In this document: piece by piece, positions 1-8,453 of the stretch | Layout: each line of letters opens with the position of its first letter | How positions within the stretch are numbered: the stretch's first letter is position 1 | Assembly: GCF_000786205.1 (NCBI RefSeq) | Contig: NZ_JROH01000026.1 | Span: 1 to 50,384, forward strand | Direction: 5' to 3' | DNA: 50,384 nt | Source of the DNA: Sphingomonas sp. 37zxx | GTDB taxonomy: Bacteria > Pseudomonadota > Alphaproteobacteria > Sphingomonadales > Sphingomonadaceae | Notes under the pieces: generated by a model | Told to the model about the DNA's origin: nothing | What the model saw: the letters and a program-made list of their open reading frames with translations, nothing else | The model's database searches: none | Translations under genes and position numbers: made by a program

Positions 1-29
1 GGATGCGAATGTCAAAATCAATCCACTAG
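1..29. repeat. Family A palindromic element, right end only (cut by window edge)
   Basis: These 29 bases match the right end of the 169-bp element at 16691-16859 (bases 16831-16859) and end in the same CTAG. The rest of the copy lies left of the window. It truncates the minus-strand reading frame that follows, whose stop codon lies inside the element. Seen directly by sequence identity. The mobile nature of the element is inferred. Confidence 0.85.
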
Positions 30-215
30 CGTCCCACGGACATGCTCAAGAGCAAGCCATGTCATTCCTTCCATCGCCGCTAAGCTGGAGCGGATCGTAT
101 CCCGACGCGCAGTCGGAGTGTCTGCTGAATCAAGCCGGTGGCGTGCTGCTATGACGTCGCCGATCAGCAATTTGATCAAGGCAATCGACCGCGAATGTTC
201 GTTGTGCTGATTCAT
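18..215 (-). pseudogene. Hypothetical gene, 3' end truncated by palindromic element
   Basis: A short minus-strand frame starting at ATG 215 (MNQHNEHSRS) reads about 65 residues. The part around DVIAARHRLDSADTPTARR looks like real coding sequence and faintly recalls the N-terminus of uncharacterised proteobacterial proteins with an Asp-Thr-Pro-x-x-Arg-Arg stretch. The last few codons (Leu-Val-Asp, TGA) are contributed by the CTAG element, so the native C-terminus is missing. It could also be a chance frame. I do not recognise a function. Confidence 0.35.
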
Positions 216-307
216 GCGGTCTTTGTCGCGACATACCATGTGGTGCGCAAGGGTTGCCCAACCTGCCTATGGCCGAGTAGGACCGATACAGATTAATTGA
301 GGCGACA

Positions 308-1051
308 ATGGCAGGCCATTCCAAGTTCAAGAACATCATGCACCGCAAGGGTGCGCAGGATAAGAAGCGCTCGTCGCTGTTTTCCAAGCTCAGCCGCGAA
401 ATCACCGTCGCGGCCAAGGCGGGCACTCCCGATCCCGACATGAACCCCCGGCTTCGCGCCGCGGTCAACGCCGCCAAGGCGCAGTCGGTGCCCAAGGACA
501 ATATCCAGCGCGCGATCGAAAAGGCCTCGCGCAGCGATGCCGAAACCTATGAGGAAATCCGCTATGAGGGCTTTGGTCCCGGCGGGGTCAGCCTGATCAT
601 CGAGGCGCTGACCGACAATCGCAACCGCACCGCCACCAATGTTCGCACCGCCGTGTCGAAAAATGGCGGCAATCTGGGTGCGGGCGGTTCGGTGAGCCAC
701 GGCTTCGATCGGATGGGCCTGATCAACTATCCCGCCAGCGCCGGCGATGCCGAGAAGGTGTTCGAAGCCGCGCTTGAAGCCGGGGCCGAGGATGTGACGT
801 CGAGCGAGGACGGACACGAGATCTGGACCGCGATGGATGCCCTGCACGAAGTCGCGCGCGCGCTGGAACCTGTGTTGGGCGAGCCCGAAGGTGCGAAGCT
901 TGCGTGGCGGCCGCAGACGATGGTCGAGGTCGGCGAGGCCGATGCCGGCACGCTGATGAAGCTGATCGACGTGCTCGAAGAGGATGACGACGTGCAGACC
1001 GTCTGGGGCAATTACGAAGTCTCCGACGAGGTGATGGAGAAATTGGGTTGA
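308..1051 (+). CDS. yebC: YebC/PmpR (TACO1) family regulator
   Basis: 247 aa, full length for the family. It starts with the diagnostic [18 protein letters not shown] and continues with the LFSKLSREI segment of the N-terminal helical domain; the acidic C-terminal domain ends in a run of Asp/Glu near residue 230. Family members were first described as DNA-binding regulators, and more recently as ribosome-associated factors that help translation of polyproline or other slow motifs. yebC directly upstream of ruvC is a very common bacterial arrangement, and ruvC begins 343 bases later here. A GC-rich hairpin at about 1060-1078 follows the stop codon and may end transcription. Confidence 0.93.
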   Translation: MAGHSKFKNIMHRKGAQDKKRSSLFSKLSREITVAAKAGTPDPDMNPRLRAAVNAAKAQSVPKDNIQRAIEKASRSDAETYEEIRYEGFGPGGVSLIIEALTDNRNRTATNVRTAVSKNGGNLGAGGSVSHGFDRMGLINYPASAGDAEKVFEAALEAGAEDVTSSEDGHEIWTAMDALHEVARALEPVLGEPEGAKLAWRPQTMVEVGEADAGTLMKLIDVLEEDDDVQTVWGNYEVSDEVMEKLG

Positions 1052-1119
1052 GGCTTGATCCTCCCCCGCAAGGGGAGGGGGGCCGCCGTGAGCGTTCCGG
1101 GAGCGGTTGGAAGAGAAGT

Positions 1120-1371
1120 GTTCACGCAAAGGCGCTAAGCCGCGAAGCAGAAGGTTTCGTGCAGAGGCGCAGAGGCGCGGAGGTAAGGGCGCGTTGCTAT
1201 CTTCGTCACCCCAGCGAAAGCTGGGGTTTCAAGCCTTATGCGCGCACGCCGATGGCGATAAGGCCCAGCTTTCGCTGGGGTAACGAGCGGTGCGGGGAAG
1301 CTACTCTTCTCACCGCCTCTGCGCCTCTGCGCGAACCCCCTTTCTTCGTGCCTTGGCGCCTTCGCGTGAAC
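1120..1371. repeat. Nested inverted repeat in the yebC-ruvC gap
   Basis: The 343-base gap between yebC and ruvC has no convincing gene. It holds long imperfect inverted arms at about 1120-1178 and 1313-1371 (ends gttcacgc and gcgtgaac, with cagaggcgcagaggcg and its complement inside). Between them lie two small hairpins, ccccagc-gaaa-gctgggg at 1209-1226 and cccagc-tttc-gctggg at 1264-1279. It looks like one of the intergenic repeat families common in sphingomonad genomes. The arms are seen directly; the family assignment is a guess. Confidence 0.7.
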
Positions 1372-1394
1372 CACCTTTTCTTCACCCATCCCCC

Positions 1395-1880
1395 ATGCTG
1401 ATCCTAGGCATCGACCCCGGCCTTGGCACCACCGGCTGGGGGCTGATCCGTGCCGAGGGCAACCGGCTGTCACATGTCGCCAATGGCCGGCTGAAGACCG
1501 ACACCGCCGCGCCGCTGCCGCGCCGGCTCGCGCATCTCGATGCGATGCTGACCGCGCTGATCGTCGATCACGCGCCCGATGGGGCGGCTTGCGAGGAGGT
1601 GTTCGTCAATTCCAACCCGCAATCGACGCTGAAGCTGGGCCAGGCGCGCGGGGTCGTGCTGTGCGCGCTGGCGCGCGGCGGGCTCGAGGTCGGCGAATAT
1701 GCCGCGCGGCTGGTGAAAAAGGCGGTGGTTGGCACCGGCGCGGCCGAAAAGGTCCAGGTCCATGCGATGGTCGCGCGGCTGTTGCCCGGGGTGAAGATCG
1801 ACGGGGCCGACGCCGCCGACGCGCTGGCGGTGGCGATCTGCCACGCGCATCATGCCGCGACTCGCCGAATTACCGGCTGA
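1395..1880 (+). CDS. ruvC: Holliday junction resolvase RuvC
   Basis: 161 aa, slightly short of the usual 165-175. RuvC is the dimeric endonuclease that cuts four-way DNA junctions delivered by RuvAB. The RNase H-like fold is recognisable from [13 protein letters not shown] at the N-terminus and the acidic catalytic set Asp7, Glu67 or Glu68, Asp139 and Asp142 (in [12 protein letters not shown]). ATG 1395 is chosen because translation starts immediately with the first beta strand, MLILGIDPG; upstream in-frame sequence belongs to the repeat. ruvA follows only after a MipA-type gene. Confidence 0.95.
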   Translation: MLILGIDPGLGTTGWGLIRAEGNRLSHVANGRLKTDTAAPLPRRLAHLDAMLTALIVDHAPDGAACEEVFVNSNPQSTLKLGQARGVVLCALARGGLEVGEYAARLVKKAVVGTGAAEKVQVHAMVARLLPGVKIDGADAADALAVAICHAHHAATRRITG

Positions 1881-1921
1881 CGCCACTCGCCAAGCGCTTG
1901 AAAAGCTGGTTTGTCGCGGGG

Positions 1922-2713
1922 ATGAAATTGATTCGTCCGCTCGCCCTTGCCCTGCTTGCCGCCGGCAGCTTCCACCTGCCCGCCGCCAATGCGCAGGAAA
2001 ACGAGCCGCGCCGCACCCGGATCGCGCTGGGGCCGCAATTGGTGCCGAGCTACCCGGGTTCGGACAGCTTCGACTTCCGCCCTTTCGTCGATCTGTCGCG
2101 GACCCGAGGCGACATCCCGTTCGCCTTCGAAGCCCCCGATGAGGGTGGCGGGCTGCCCTTGTTGACCAAAGGGTCGTTCCAGTTTGGGCCGGCATTCGGT
2201 TTTGAAGGCAGGCGCCGTGGCCGCGAAGTGGGCGGGCTGCTGCCCGATGTCGGCTTTACCGTCGAGCTGGGCGGCTTCGTGCAATATGCCGTCATTGATT
2301 CGGTGCGGGTGCGCGTCGAGGCACGACAGGGAATCGGCGGCCATCAGGGGATGGTTGCCAATATCAGCGCCGATTATATCGCCCGTGATGCCGATCGCTG
2401 GCTGTTCTCGGTCGGGCCGCGCATGACGCTGACCAATCGCCGCTACAACCGCGCCTTCTTCGATGTGGCCGCCGCCGATGCCGCGCAATCGGGGTTGCCC
2501 GCCCATGCCACGGATGGCGGCATCCAGGCGCTGGGCGCGACGGCGGGGCTGCTGCGCCAGCTCACGCCGACCTGGGGCATATATGGCTATACGAAATATG
2601 ACCGGCTGGTGGGCGATCCCGCCGATTCGCCGCTGGTTCGCGAATTTGGCTCGCGCAACCAGTTTTCAGGCGGACTGGCGCTCACCTACAGCTTTGCCTC
2701 CCGCGCCGATTGA
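1922..2713 (+). CDS. MipA/OmpV family outer membrane protein
   Basis: 263 aa. ATG 1922 begins a clear signal peptide (MKLIRPLALALLAAGSFHLP, then an AANAQE cleavage site). The mature part starts RIALGPQLVPSYPGSDSFDFRP, typical of MipA/OmpV proteins, and ends in a beta-signal-like LTYSFASRAD. Family members are outer membrane beta-barrels; MipA scaffolds murein hydrolases and synthases in E. coli, and others are linked to antibiotic sensitivity or osmotic responses. The substrate here is unknown. It sits between ruvC and ruvA on the same strand, 41 bases after ruvC, so it probably shares their transcript, but a functional link to recombination is not implied. The signal peptide decides the start over any upstream in-frame codon. 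Confidence 0.85.
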   Translation: MKLIRPLALALLAAGSFHLPAANAQENEPRRTRIALGPQLVPSYPGSDSFDFRPFVDLSRTRGDIPFAFEAPDEGGGLPLLTKGSFQFGPAFGFEGRRRGREVGGLLPDVGFTVELGGFVQYAVIDSVRVRVEARQGIGGHQGMVANISADYIARDADRWLFSVGPRMTLTNRRYNRAFFDVAAADAAQSGLPAHATDGGIQALGATAGLLRQLTPTWGIYGYTKYDRLVGDPADSPLVREFGSRNQFSGGLALTYSFASRAD

Positions 2714-2763
2714 CGCCGGGTTCGCGCTTTAACTTTCCTCGATCGCACAGACCCTGATAGGTC

Positions 2764-2826
2764 ATGGCGATGAACCTGTTCGAATTTCCCGCCGCAGCCC
2801 TTGGCAGCATGGTTGGCACCGCATGA
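2764..2826 (+). CDS. Possible 20-residue leader peptide coupled to ruvA
   Basis: ATG 2764 opens a 20-codon frame ([20 protein letters not shown]) whose TGA overlaps the ruvA ATG as ATGA at 2823-2826. A four-base overlap of this kind normally means translational coupling. No strong Shine-Dalgarno sequence is visible before either start. It could be a real microprotein, a leader that lets ribosomes reload on ruvA, or chance. Conservation in other sphingomonads would decide. Confidence 0.3.
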   Translation: MAMNLFEFPAAALGSMVGTA

Positions 2827-3416
2827 TCGCGCACCTTACCGGACGGCTCGCCGCGGCCGACATCGACCATGCGGTGATCGATGTCGGCGGGGTCGGCTAT
2901 CTGGTTGGTTCGTCGGCCAAGACGCTGGCGGCGATCGGCCCGGTCGGCGGCATGGTGACGATCCATACCGAAATGCTGGTGTCGGAGGATTCGATCCGGC
3001 TGATGGGCTTTGCCGACGCCGACGAGCGCGACTGGTTCCGGTTGCTTACCGGGGTGCAGGGCGTCGGCGCGCGGGTGGCGCTGGCGATCCTGTCGGTGCT
3101 CGCGCCCGATGAATTGCGCGCGGCGGTGGCGCGGCAGGACAAGGCGATGGTCGCGCGCGCCAATGGCGTCGGGCCAAAGCTCGCCGAACGGATTGTGCGC
3201 GAATTGAAGGACAAGGCGGGCGGGCTGGTGCTGGGCGGTGCCGCGACCCCGATCGTGGCGGGCGGCGCGGCCGCCGATGCGGTGTCGGCGCTGATGAACC
3301 TGGGCTTCCGCCCCGCCGAAGCCGCCAATGCGGTCAAGGCCGCCGAGGACGAACTGGGCGCGGGCACCGGCCTGGATGCGCTGGTCCGGCTGGCGCTGCG
3401 CAAGGCGTCGAAGTGA
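2823..3416 (+). CDS. ruvA: Holliday junction branch migration protein RuvA
   Basis: 197 aa, normal length. RuvA tetramers clamp the four-way junction and load the RuvB motor. Seen: N-terminal OB fold (MIAHLTGRL, then [11 protein letters not shown]), the two helix-hairpin-helix motifs ([15 protein letters not shown] near residues 75-90 and [18 protein letters not shown] near 110-130), a flexible linker, and a C-terminal RuvB-contact domain ([20 protein letters not shown]). The start overlaps the stop of a 20-codon frame. A toxin-antitoxin pair starts 37 bases downstream, before ruvB. Confidence 0.96.
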   Translation: MIAHLTGRLAAADIDHAVIDVGGVGYLVGSSAKTLAAIGPVGGMVTIHTEMLVSEDSIRLMGFADADERDWFRLLTGVQGVGARVALAILSVLAPDELRAAVARQDKAMVARANGVGPKLAERIVRELKDKAGGLVLGGAATPIVAGGAAADAVSALMNLGFRPAEAANAVKAAEDELGAGTGLDALVRLALRKASK

Positions 3417-3453
3417 CGTTGGTAGTTGGCAGCGATCAGGCTATATTCGCGCG

Positions 3454-3705
3454 ATGAACCAGCTCATTCTGTCGATGCCGCCCGCGCTGCAAAGCTGGGT
3501 CGAATCTCGCCTGGCGCAGGGGCGCTATGCCGATGCCGAGGATTATTTGCGCGACTTGATCCGCCGCGACCAGGATGCGGCGGGCGAGGATACTGCATGG
3601 GTTCGTGCGATGATCGAAGAAGGGCTGGCTTCGGGCTTCATTGAAGCCGAAGCCGAGGACGTGTTCGATGCGGTGATGGCCGAAGACCCTGATCTGCGTG
3701 ATTAA
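3454..3705 (+). CDS. parD: ParD-like antitoxin
   Basis: 83 aa. The N-terminal half (MNQLILSMPPALQSWVESRLAQGRYADAEDYLRDLIRRDQ) is a short beta strand followed by helices, the ribbon-helix-helix arrangement of type II ParD/CopG antitoxins; RYADAEDYLRDLIR is the family hallmark. The acidic C-terminal tail (residues 45-83) would wrap the toxin. The 3' end overlaps the toxin start by 8 bases, so the two are translationally coupled. Such antitoxins normally repress their own promoter, which would lie in the 37 bases after ruvA or further upstream. The unusual point is its location inside the ruvA-ruvB interval. Confidence 0.88.
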   Translation: MNQLILSMPPALQSWVESRLAQGRYADAEDYLRDLIRRDQDAAGEDTAWVRAMIEEGLASGFIEAEAEDVFDAVMAEDPDLRD

Positions 3706-3997
3706 GGTAAGGCTGTCTGCCGCAGCCCAGAAGGATTTGCGCGACATCAGGCAGTACAGCAAGGCGAGCTTCGGCACCACGGTCGCGCGTGAATATGTCA
3801 CTGGCCTGCGCGCGACGTTTCAGCGGTTGCGCGACTGGCCGTTGGTGGGTGCGGCATATCCCGATCTGGGTTTCGATGTGCGCCGTTTCGCCTATCGCTC
3901 GCACGCTTTGTATTATCGCGTCGCCGGCGACCGTATCGAGGTAATCCGCATCTTGCATCACGCCCAGCAGGCTTTGGTAAACGTCCGCACTTCATGA
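3698..3997 (+). CDS. parE: ParE/RelE superfamily toxin
   Basis: 99 aa, start GTG 3698 inside the antitoxin gene. The pattern ([19 protein letters not shown], a central [13 protein letters not shown], then [18 protein letters not shown] and [11 protein letters not shown]) is typical of ParE, the toxin that poisons DNA gyrase; RelE-type mRNA cleavage is the alternative and sequence alone does not settle it. The C-terminal Arg-Ile-Leu-His-His segment matches the usual RxLHxxxD end except that the final Asp is Gln. Its TGA overlaps the ruvB ATG (ATGA at 3994-3997), so toxin and ruvB translation are probably linked. Confidence 0.88.
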   Translation: MIKVRLSAAAQKDLRDIRQYSKASFGTTVAREYVTGLRATFQRLRDWPLVGAAYPDLGFDVRRFAYRSHALYYRVAGDRIEVIRILHHAQQALVNVRTS

Positions 3998-5016
3998 CCG
4001 ACATCGACCGTATCCTCACCCCCCTGCGCAAGCCCGACGATGTCGATGCCGCGCTTCGGCCCAAATCGCTCGACGATTTCGTCGGGCAAAAGGGCGCGCG
4101 CGAGAATTTGCGGGTGTTCATCGAAGCGGCGCGGTCGCGCGGCGAGGCGCTCGATCATGTGCTGTTCTTCGGGCCGCCGGGCCTGGGCAAGACCACGCTG
4201 GCGCAGATCGTCGCGCGCGAGATGGGGGTTGGGTTTCGCGCCACTTCCGGGCCGGTGATCGCCAAATCGGGCGATCTTGCCGCGCTGCTGACCAATCTCG
4301 AGGATGGCGACGTGCTGTTCATCGACGAGATTCACCGGCTGGCCCCGGCGGTCGAGGAAGTGCTGTACCCCGCGATGGAGGATCGCGCGCTCGATCTGAT
4401 GATCGGCGAGGGGCCATCGGCGCGCAGCGTGCGGATCGACCTGCCGCGCTTCACCCTGGTCGGCGCGACGACGCGGCAGGGATTGCTCACCACTCCCTTG
4501 CGCGATCGCTTCGGCATTCCGATCCGGCTGCAATTCTACACCGTTGACGAGCTTGAGCGAGTCATCACGCGCGCCGCCGGGCTGCTCGACCTGGCGATCT
4601 CGCCCGATGGCGCGCGCGAGGTCGCACGCCGCGCGCGCGGGACGCCCCGGATCGCCGGGCGGCTGCTTCGCCGGGTGCGCGATTTCGCCAATGTCGCGGG
4701 CGCGCCGATCGTCGATGCGCGCACCGCCGATTCGGCGCTCAACCGGCTCGAAGTCGATTCGCTCGGGCTCGACGCGATGGATCGCCGCTATCTGCTGATG
4801 ATCGCCGACATTTATCGTGGTGGGCCGGTGGGGGTGGAAACGTTGGCAGCGGGGCTGTCCGAACCGCGCGACACCGTCGAGGAAGTGATCGAGCCGTATC
4901 TGATCCAGATCGGCATGATTGCCCGCACCGCGCGTGGGCGGTGCCTGAACGGCGCGGCGTGGAAGCATTTGGGACTGCCGGTGCCCAGCGGGGTGCAGGA
5001 CGGGCTGTTCGACTGA
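3994..5016 (+). CDS. ruvB: Holliday junction branch migration ATPase RuvB
   Basis: 340 aa, normal length. RuvB is the AAA+ hexameric motor that pumps DNA through the RuvA-bound junction. Seen: N-terminal [11 protein letters not shown], Walker A GPPGLGKT at residues 60-67, Walker B LFIDEIH ending near 114, sensor 1 region [11 protein letters not shown], arginine-finger segment [14 protein letters not shown], and the C-terminal winged helix ending in [15 protein letters not shown]. The ATG overlaps the parE stop, which makes ruvB expression depend at least partly on translation through the toxin gene unless an internal promoter exists. Confidence 0.97.
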   Translation: MTDIDRILTPLRKPDDVDAALRPKSLDDFVGQKGARENLRVFIEAARSRGEALDHVLFFGPPGLGKTTLAQIVAREMGVGFRATSGPVIAKSGDLAALLTNLEDGDVLFIDEIHRLAPAVEEVLYPAMEDRALDLMIGEGPSARSVRIDLPRFTLVGATTRQGLLTTPLRDRFGIPIRLQFYTVDELERVITRAAGLLDLAISPDGAREVARRARGTPRIAGRLLRRVRDFANVAGAPIVDARTADSALNRLEVDSLGLDAMDRRYLLMIADIYRGGPVGVETLAAGLSEPRDTVEEVIEPYLIQIGMIARTARGRCLNGAAWKHLGLPVPSGVQDGLFD

Positions 5017-5036
5017 AAAAGTGGCGGGCGGGTCAG

Positions 5037-5771
5037 CTATGTCACCCCGTCCCACAGCAATTTGGCCCCCACCAGCATCATCAGCACATAGATTGCGGTG
5101 TAGAACCGCTCGGCGGCAACGCGGCGGACCAGCCATACCCCCGCTAGCGTCGATGCGATCGCCACCGGCAACAGCGCGGCGGCGGTGGCCATGTTTTCGG
5201 CGCTGAGCTGGCCTAGCGCCCAATAGGCCGGCACCTTCGCCCAGTTCACCACCGCGAAGAAGATGGCGGTGGTCCCCACCAGCACGTCGCGGTCGAGCCG
5301 GCGCGGCAGCACCCATAGCTGAAACGGCGGCTGGCCGGCATGCGCGACCTGGCTGGTGAAGCCCGATGCCACGCCCGCCAGCATCCCCATCCATCCCGGC
5401 GAGCGGCTGGCCACCGGGATCGCGCCGCGCCGCCCGATCCACAGCCGATACGCCCCGAAACCGAGCGAGATCGCGCCCACCACCGCCAGCACCGCGCCAG
5501 GCGACACGCTGGCGGCAAAGACCCATCCGATCATGATGCCAAGCCCCGCGCCGGGCAAGGTCCAGGCGAGGACATAGCGGTCCCAGGTCCGGCGAAACGC
5601 CCAGACCCCGACGACATCCTGCACGATCAGGATCGGCAACAGGATCGCCGCCGCCTGTACCGGCGACGCGATGAACGCCATCGCGGGCAAGGACAGCGCG
5701 CCGACGCCCGAAAAGCCGCCCTTGGCCAGTCCGACCATGATCACCGCGGGTATCGCGATGGCGTAGAACAT
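5037..5771 (-). CDS. TSUP (TauE/SafE) family membrane permease
   Basis: About 244 aa from ATG 5771; TTG 5786 (ITDPMFYAI...) or TTG 5804 would add 5 or 11 residues and fit the family start equally well, and none has a good Shine-Dalgarno. Strongly hydrophobic, about 7-8 membrane segments. Family marks are VGLAKGGFSGVGALSLP near the N-terminus and, after the midpoint, GVASGFTSQVAHAGQPPFQLWVLP, the two halves of the duplicated TSUP fold. These proteins move sulfite, sulfonates or other small organic anions, or sulfur-containing substrates, across the inner membrane; the substrate here is unknown. It converges on ruvB with only 20 bases between stops. Confidence 0.88.
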   Translation of the reverse strand: MFYAIAIPAVIMVGLAKGGFSGVGALSLPAMAFIASPVQAAAILLPILIVQDVVGVWAFRRTWDRYVLAWTLPGAGLGIMIGWVFAASVSPGAVLAVVGAISLGFGAYRLWIGRRGAIPVASRSPGWMGMLAGVASGFTSQVAHAGQPPFQLWVLPRRLDRDVLVGTTAIFFAVVNWAKVPAYWALGQLSAENMATAAALLPVAIASTLAGVWLVRRVAAERFYTAIYVLMMLVGAKLLWDGVT

Positions 5772-5906
5772 CGGATCGGTGATCAACGATCGACGATCGG
5801 GCAAAGTGCGGGGGTCTGCTGCACCAGCAGCCGTCTGAACCAGTCGATGGTTTTCATGGGCGCGCGCTATAGGCGAGCCAGCGCCGACGTGGAACCTTCC
5901 TCGCTT

Positions 5907-5992
5907 CCGTTCGCACTGCGCCTGTCGAAGGGCCGCTCTTTTTGGCGGGCGGGCAAAAAAGAGCGGTGCTTCGACAGGCGCAGCACGAACGG
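5907..5992. repeat. Intergenic inverted repeat (upstream of sucC)
   Basis: Inverted arms at 5907-5944 and 5954-5992 (outer ends ccgttcg and cgaacgg, inner gagcgg with A/T runs) carry the ctgtcgaag / cttcgacag core seen in many sphingomonad intergenic repeats. The remaining gap between the TSUP gene and sucC (5772-6169) shows no gene; it must hold the sucC promoter, but I cannot point to clear -35/-10 boxes. Confidence 0.75.
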
Positions 5993-6169
5993 GACTGGAG
6001 GCAGTCCATTGCCGTTTCGGCCCTTCAGACCATCTTGCAACTAAGACGCAACAACGATTGCACGGCCGATAGTTCGCCTTGACCGGCCGCCAGGGGTGGA
6101 TTCACCCGCGCGGCTGTGCTTAAGCGGTCGGCAAAATCCCGACCCCTCGATCAAAGGACGGCGCAGCTA

Positions 6170-7369
6170 ATGAATATCCATGAATATCAGGCCAAGGAGC
6201 TTCTGGCGAAGTTCGGCGTCCCCGTTCCAGCAGGCTTCGCCGCGCTGACGGTTGAGGAAGCGGTTGAAGCGACCAAGAAGCTTCCCGGACCGCTCTATGT
6301 CGTCAAGGCGCAGATCCACGCGGGCGGGCGCGGCAAGGGCAAGTTTGTCGAGCTCGGCCCCGATGCCAAGGGCGGCGTCCGCCTCGCCAAGTCCGAAGAC
6401 GAGGTTCGTGCAGCGGCAACCGACATGCTGGGCAACACGCTGGTGACGATCCAGACCGGCGACGCTGGCAAGCAGGTCAACCGCCTGTACGTCACCGACG
6501 GCGTCGACATTGCCAAGGAATTCTACCTCGCCTTGCTGGTCAATCGCGCCACTGGCCGCGTGTCGATGGTCGCATCGACTGAGGGCGGGATGGACATCGA
6601 AACCGTCGCGCACGACACGCCCGAGAAGATTCATTCGATCGACATCGACACCGCGACCGGCTTTATGCCGCATCACGGTCGCGCGATCGCCGCAGCGCTC
6701 GAGCTGAAGGGCGACCTTGCCAAGCAGGCCGCGAACACCGCGTCGAAGCTGTATGACGCCTTTATCGGCACCGATGCCGAGCAGATCGAGATCAACCCGC
6801 TCGCGGTGACGCAAGACGGCAAGCTGATGGTGCTCGACGCCAAGGTCGCCTTCGACGGCAATGCGATGTTCCGCCACAAGGATTTGATGGAACTGCGCGA
6901 CGAGACCGAAGAGGATGCGATGGAGCTTGAGGCGTCGAAATACGACCTCGCCTATATCAAGCTCGACGGCGACATCGGCTGCATGGTCAATGGTGCGGGG
7001 CTGGCGATGGCGACGATGGACATCATCAAGCTGAACGGCATGTTTCCCGCCAACTTCCTCGACGTCGGCGGCGGCGCGAACAAGGAAAAGGTGACCGCGG
7101 CGTTCAAGATCATCCTGAGCGATCCGGCGGTGAAGGGCATTCTGGTCAACATCTTTGGCGGCATCATGAAGTGCGACATCATCGCCGAGGGCATCGTCGC
7201 CGCGGCGAAGGAAGTGAACCTTTCGGTGCCGCTGGTCGTTCGCCTCGAAGGAACCAATGTCGAAAAGGGCAAGGAAATCCTCGCCACGTCGGGGCTGGCG
7301 ATCGTACCGGCCAATGACCTGGGCGACGCGGCACGCAAGATCGTGGCAGAGGTACAGAAAGCGGCCTGA
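6170..7369 (+). CDS. sucC: Succinyl-CoA synthetase (ADP-forming) beta subunit
   Basis: 399 aa, full length. With SucD it interconverts succinyl-CoA and succinate with nucleotide phosphorylation in the TCA cycle. Seen: ATP-grasp start [34 protein letters not shown], the metal/nucleotide segment [11 protein letters not shown], and the C-terminal flavodoxin-like domain with [11 protein letters not shown] and [13 protein letters not shown] 6170 is fixed by the MNIHEYQ start. sucD is not the next gene; etfB and etfA follow instead, an order I associate with sphingomonads, where sucD lies elsewhere. Confidence 0.96.
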   Translation: MNIHEYQAKELLAKFGVPVPAGFAALTVEEAVEATKKLPGPLYVVKAQIHAGGRGKGKFVELGPDAKGGVRLAKSEDEVRAAATDMLGNTLVTIQTGDAGKQVNRLYVTDGVDIAKEFYLALLVNRATGRVSMVASTEGGMDIETVAHDTPEKIHSIDIDTATGFMPHHGRAIAAALELKGDLAKQAANTASKLYDAFIGTDAEQIEINPLAVTQDGKLMVLDAKVAFDGNAMFRHKDLMELRDETEEDAMELEASKYDLAYIKLDGDIGCMVNGAGLAMATMDIIKLNGMFPANFLDVGGGANKEKVTAAFKIILSDPAVKGILVNIFGGIMKCDIIAEGIVAAAKEVNLSVPLVVRLEGTNVEKGKEILATSGLAIVPANDLGDAARKIVAEVQKAA

Positions 7370-7396
7370 TCCGGCACTCGATCGATTCGGGTGGGG

Positions 7397-7425
7397 GCTC
7401 GGGCGGAAACGTCCGGGCCTCTTTG
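7397..7425 (+). terminator. Possible weak terminator after sucC
   Basis: A GC-rich hairpin (gctcgggcg / cgtccgggc, two wobble pairs) followed by ctcttt lies 28 bases after the sucC stop. The U tract is poor, so it may only attenuate read-through into etfB. Confidence 0.4.
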
Positions 7426-7545
7426 CGTTTGGCGCTACGGAAACCGCGTAAAACCATGCCGGGCTTGCAGAAGTCAGGCGAAACGGCAAAAAGCTGCGGA
7501 TATCGCGGCAATGACAAGAAACTGGTTCGTGGAAAGGAGCCTTTT

Positions 7546-8295
7546 GTGAAGGTAGTGGTCCCGGTCAAGCGCGTGCTTGACTATAACGTGAAGCCCCGGG
7601 TGAAAGCCGATGGCACCGGCGTCGACCTGGCCAACGTCAAGATGTCGATGAACCCGTTCGACGAGATCGCGGTCGAGGAAGCATTGCGGCTGCGCGAAAA
7701 GGGTGCCGCGACCGAGGTGATCGTCGTTTCGATCGGCGAGCCCAAATCGCAGGACACGCTGCGCACCGCGCTGGCGATGGGCGCCGACCGCGCGATCCTG
7801 ATCACGCATGAAGGCGGCGTCGAGCCGCTGGGCGTGGCAAAGCTGCTCGCCAAGGTGGTCGAAGAGGAACAGCCCGGGCTGGTGATCCTGGGCAAGCAGG
7901 CGATCGACGACGACAACAACCAGACCGGCCAGATGCTGGCGGCGCTGCTCGGCTGGGCACAGGGTACCTTCGCCTCGAAGGTCGAGATCGACGGCGAGCG
8001 CGTGAAGGTGACGCGCGAAGTTGATGGCGGGCTCGAGACGCTCGACCTCAAGATGCCGGCGATCATCACCACCGATCTTCGCCTCAACGAACCGCGCTAT
8101 GCGTCGCTGCCCAACATCATGAAGGCGAAGTCGAAGCCGCTCGCGACCAAGACCCCCGCCGATTACGGCGTCGACTTCACCGCGCGGCTGAGCGTCGTGT
8201 CGGTCGTGGAGCCGCCCAGACGCCAGGCGGGCGCAAAGGTCGCCGATGTCGATGAACTGGTCATGAAGCTTAAGGCGATGGGCGTGGCGAAGTAA
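7546..8295 (+). CDS. etfB: Electron transfer flavoprotein beta subunit
   Basis: 249 aa. ETF carries electrons from acyl-CoA and other flavin dehydrogenases to ETF:ubiquinone oxidoreductase. GTG 7546 gives [20 protein letters not shown], the exact family start, and is preceded by a good Shine-Dalgarno (aaaggag at about 7532). Seen: [17 protein letters not shown], the AMP-binding-region [15 protein letters not shown], and the C-terminal [18 protein letters not shown] recognition loop that contacts partner dehydrogenases. etfA follows after 158 bases that contain a repeat. Confidence 0.96.
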   Translation: MKVVVPVKRVLDYNVKPRVKADGTGVDLANVKMSMNPFDEIAVEEALRLREKGAATEVIVVSIGEPKSQDTLRTALAMGADRAILITHEGGVEPLGVAKLLAKVVEEEQPGLVILGKQAIDDDNNQTGQMLAALLGWAQGTFASKVEIDGERVKVTREVDGGLETLDLKMPAIITTDLRLNEPRYASLPNIMKAKSKPLATKTPADYGVDFTARLSVVSVVEPPRRQAGAKVADVDELVMKLKAMGVAK

Positions 8296-8306
8296 GCCGT
8301 CCCCCG

Positions 8307-8423
8307 CCGTTCGTCCTGAGTAGGGGCTGAGCGAAGGCGAAGGCCCGTATCGAAGGATACCCGCAAGCGCCGGTCCTTCGATACGCCGCTTCGACAAGCT
8401 CAGCGGCACCTCAGGACGAACGG
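8307..8423. repeat. Inverted repeat between etfB and etfA
   Basis: Outer arms ccgttcgtcctgag (from 8307) and ctcaggacgaacgg (to 8423) are perfect complements. Inside lie ggtatcc/ggatacc-like and gcttcgacaagctc segments. It is an intergenic repeat inside an operon and would fold into a stem-loop in the etfBA mRNA, where it could affect stability or subunit ratio. The structure is seen; the effect is inferred. Confidence 0.75.
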
Positions 8424-8453
8424 TCATTTTTCACCCCGAAATGGGAGCTCGAT

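Noticed and set aside
3958..5526. A 522-codon minus-strand open frame opposite ruvB
   Set aside because: It is the complement of ruvB and part of the TSUP gene; the translation is Arg/Gly/His-rich without any motif, as expected for an antisense frame in GC-rich DNA.
6167..7489. Long minus-strand frame opposite sucC
   Set aside because: Antisense shadow of a clear sucC gene; no domain recognised.
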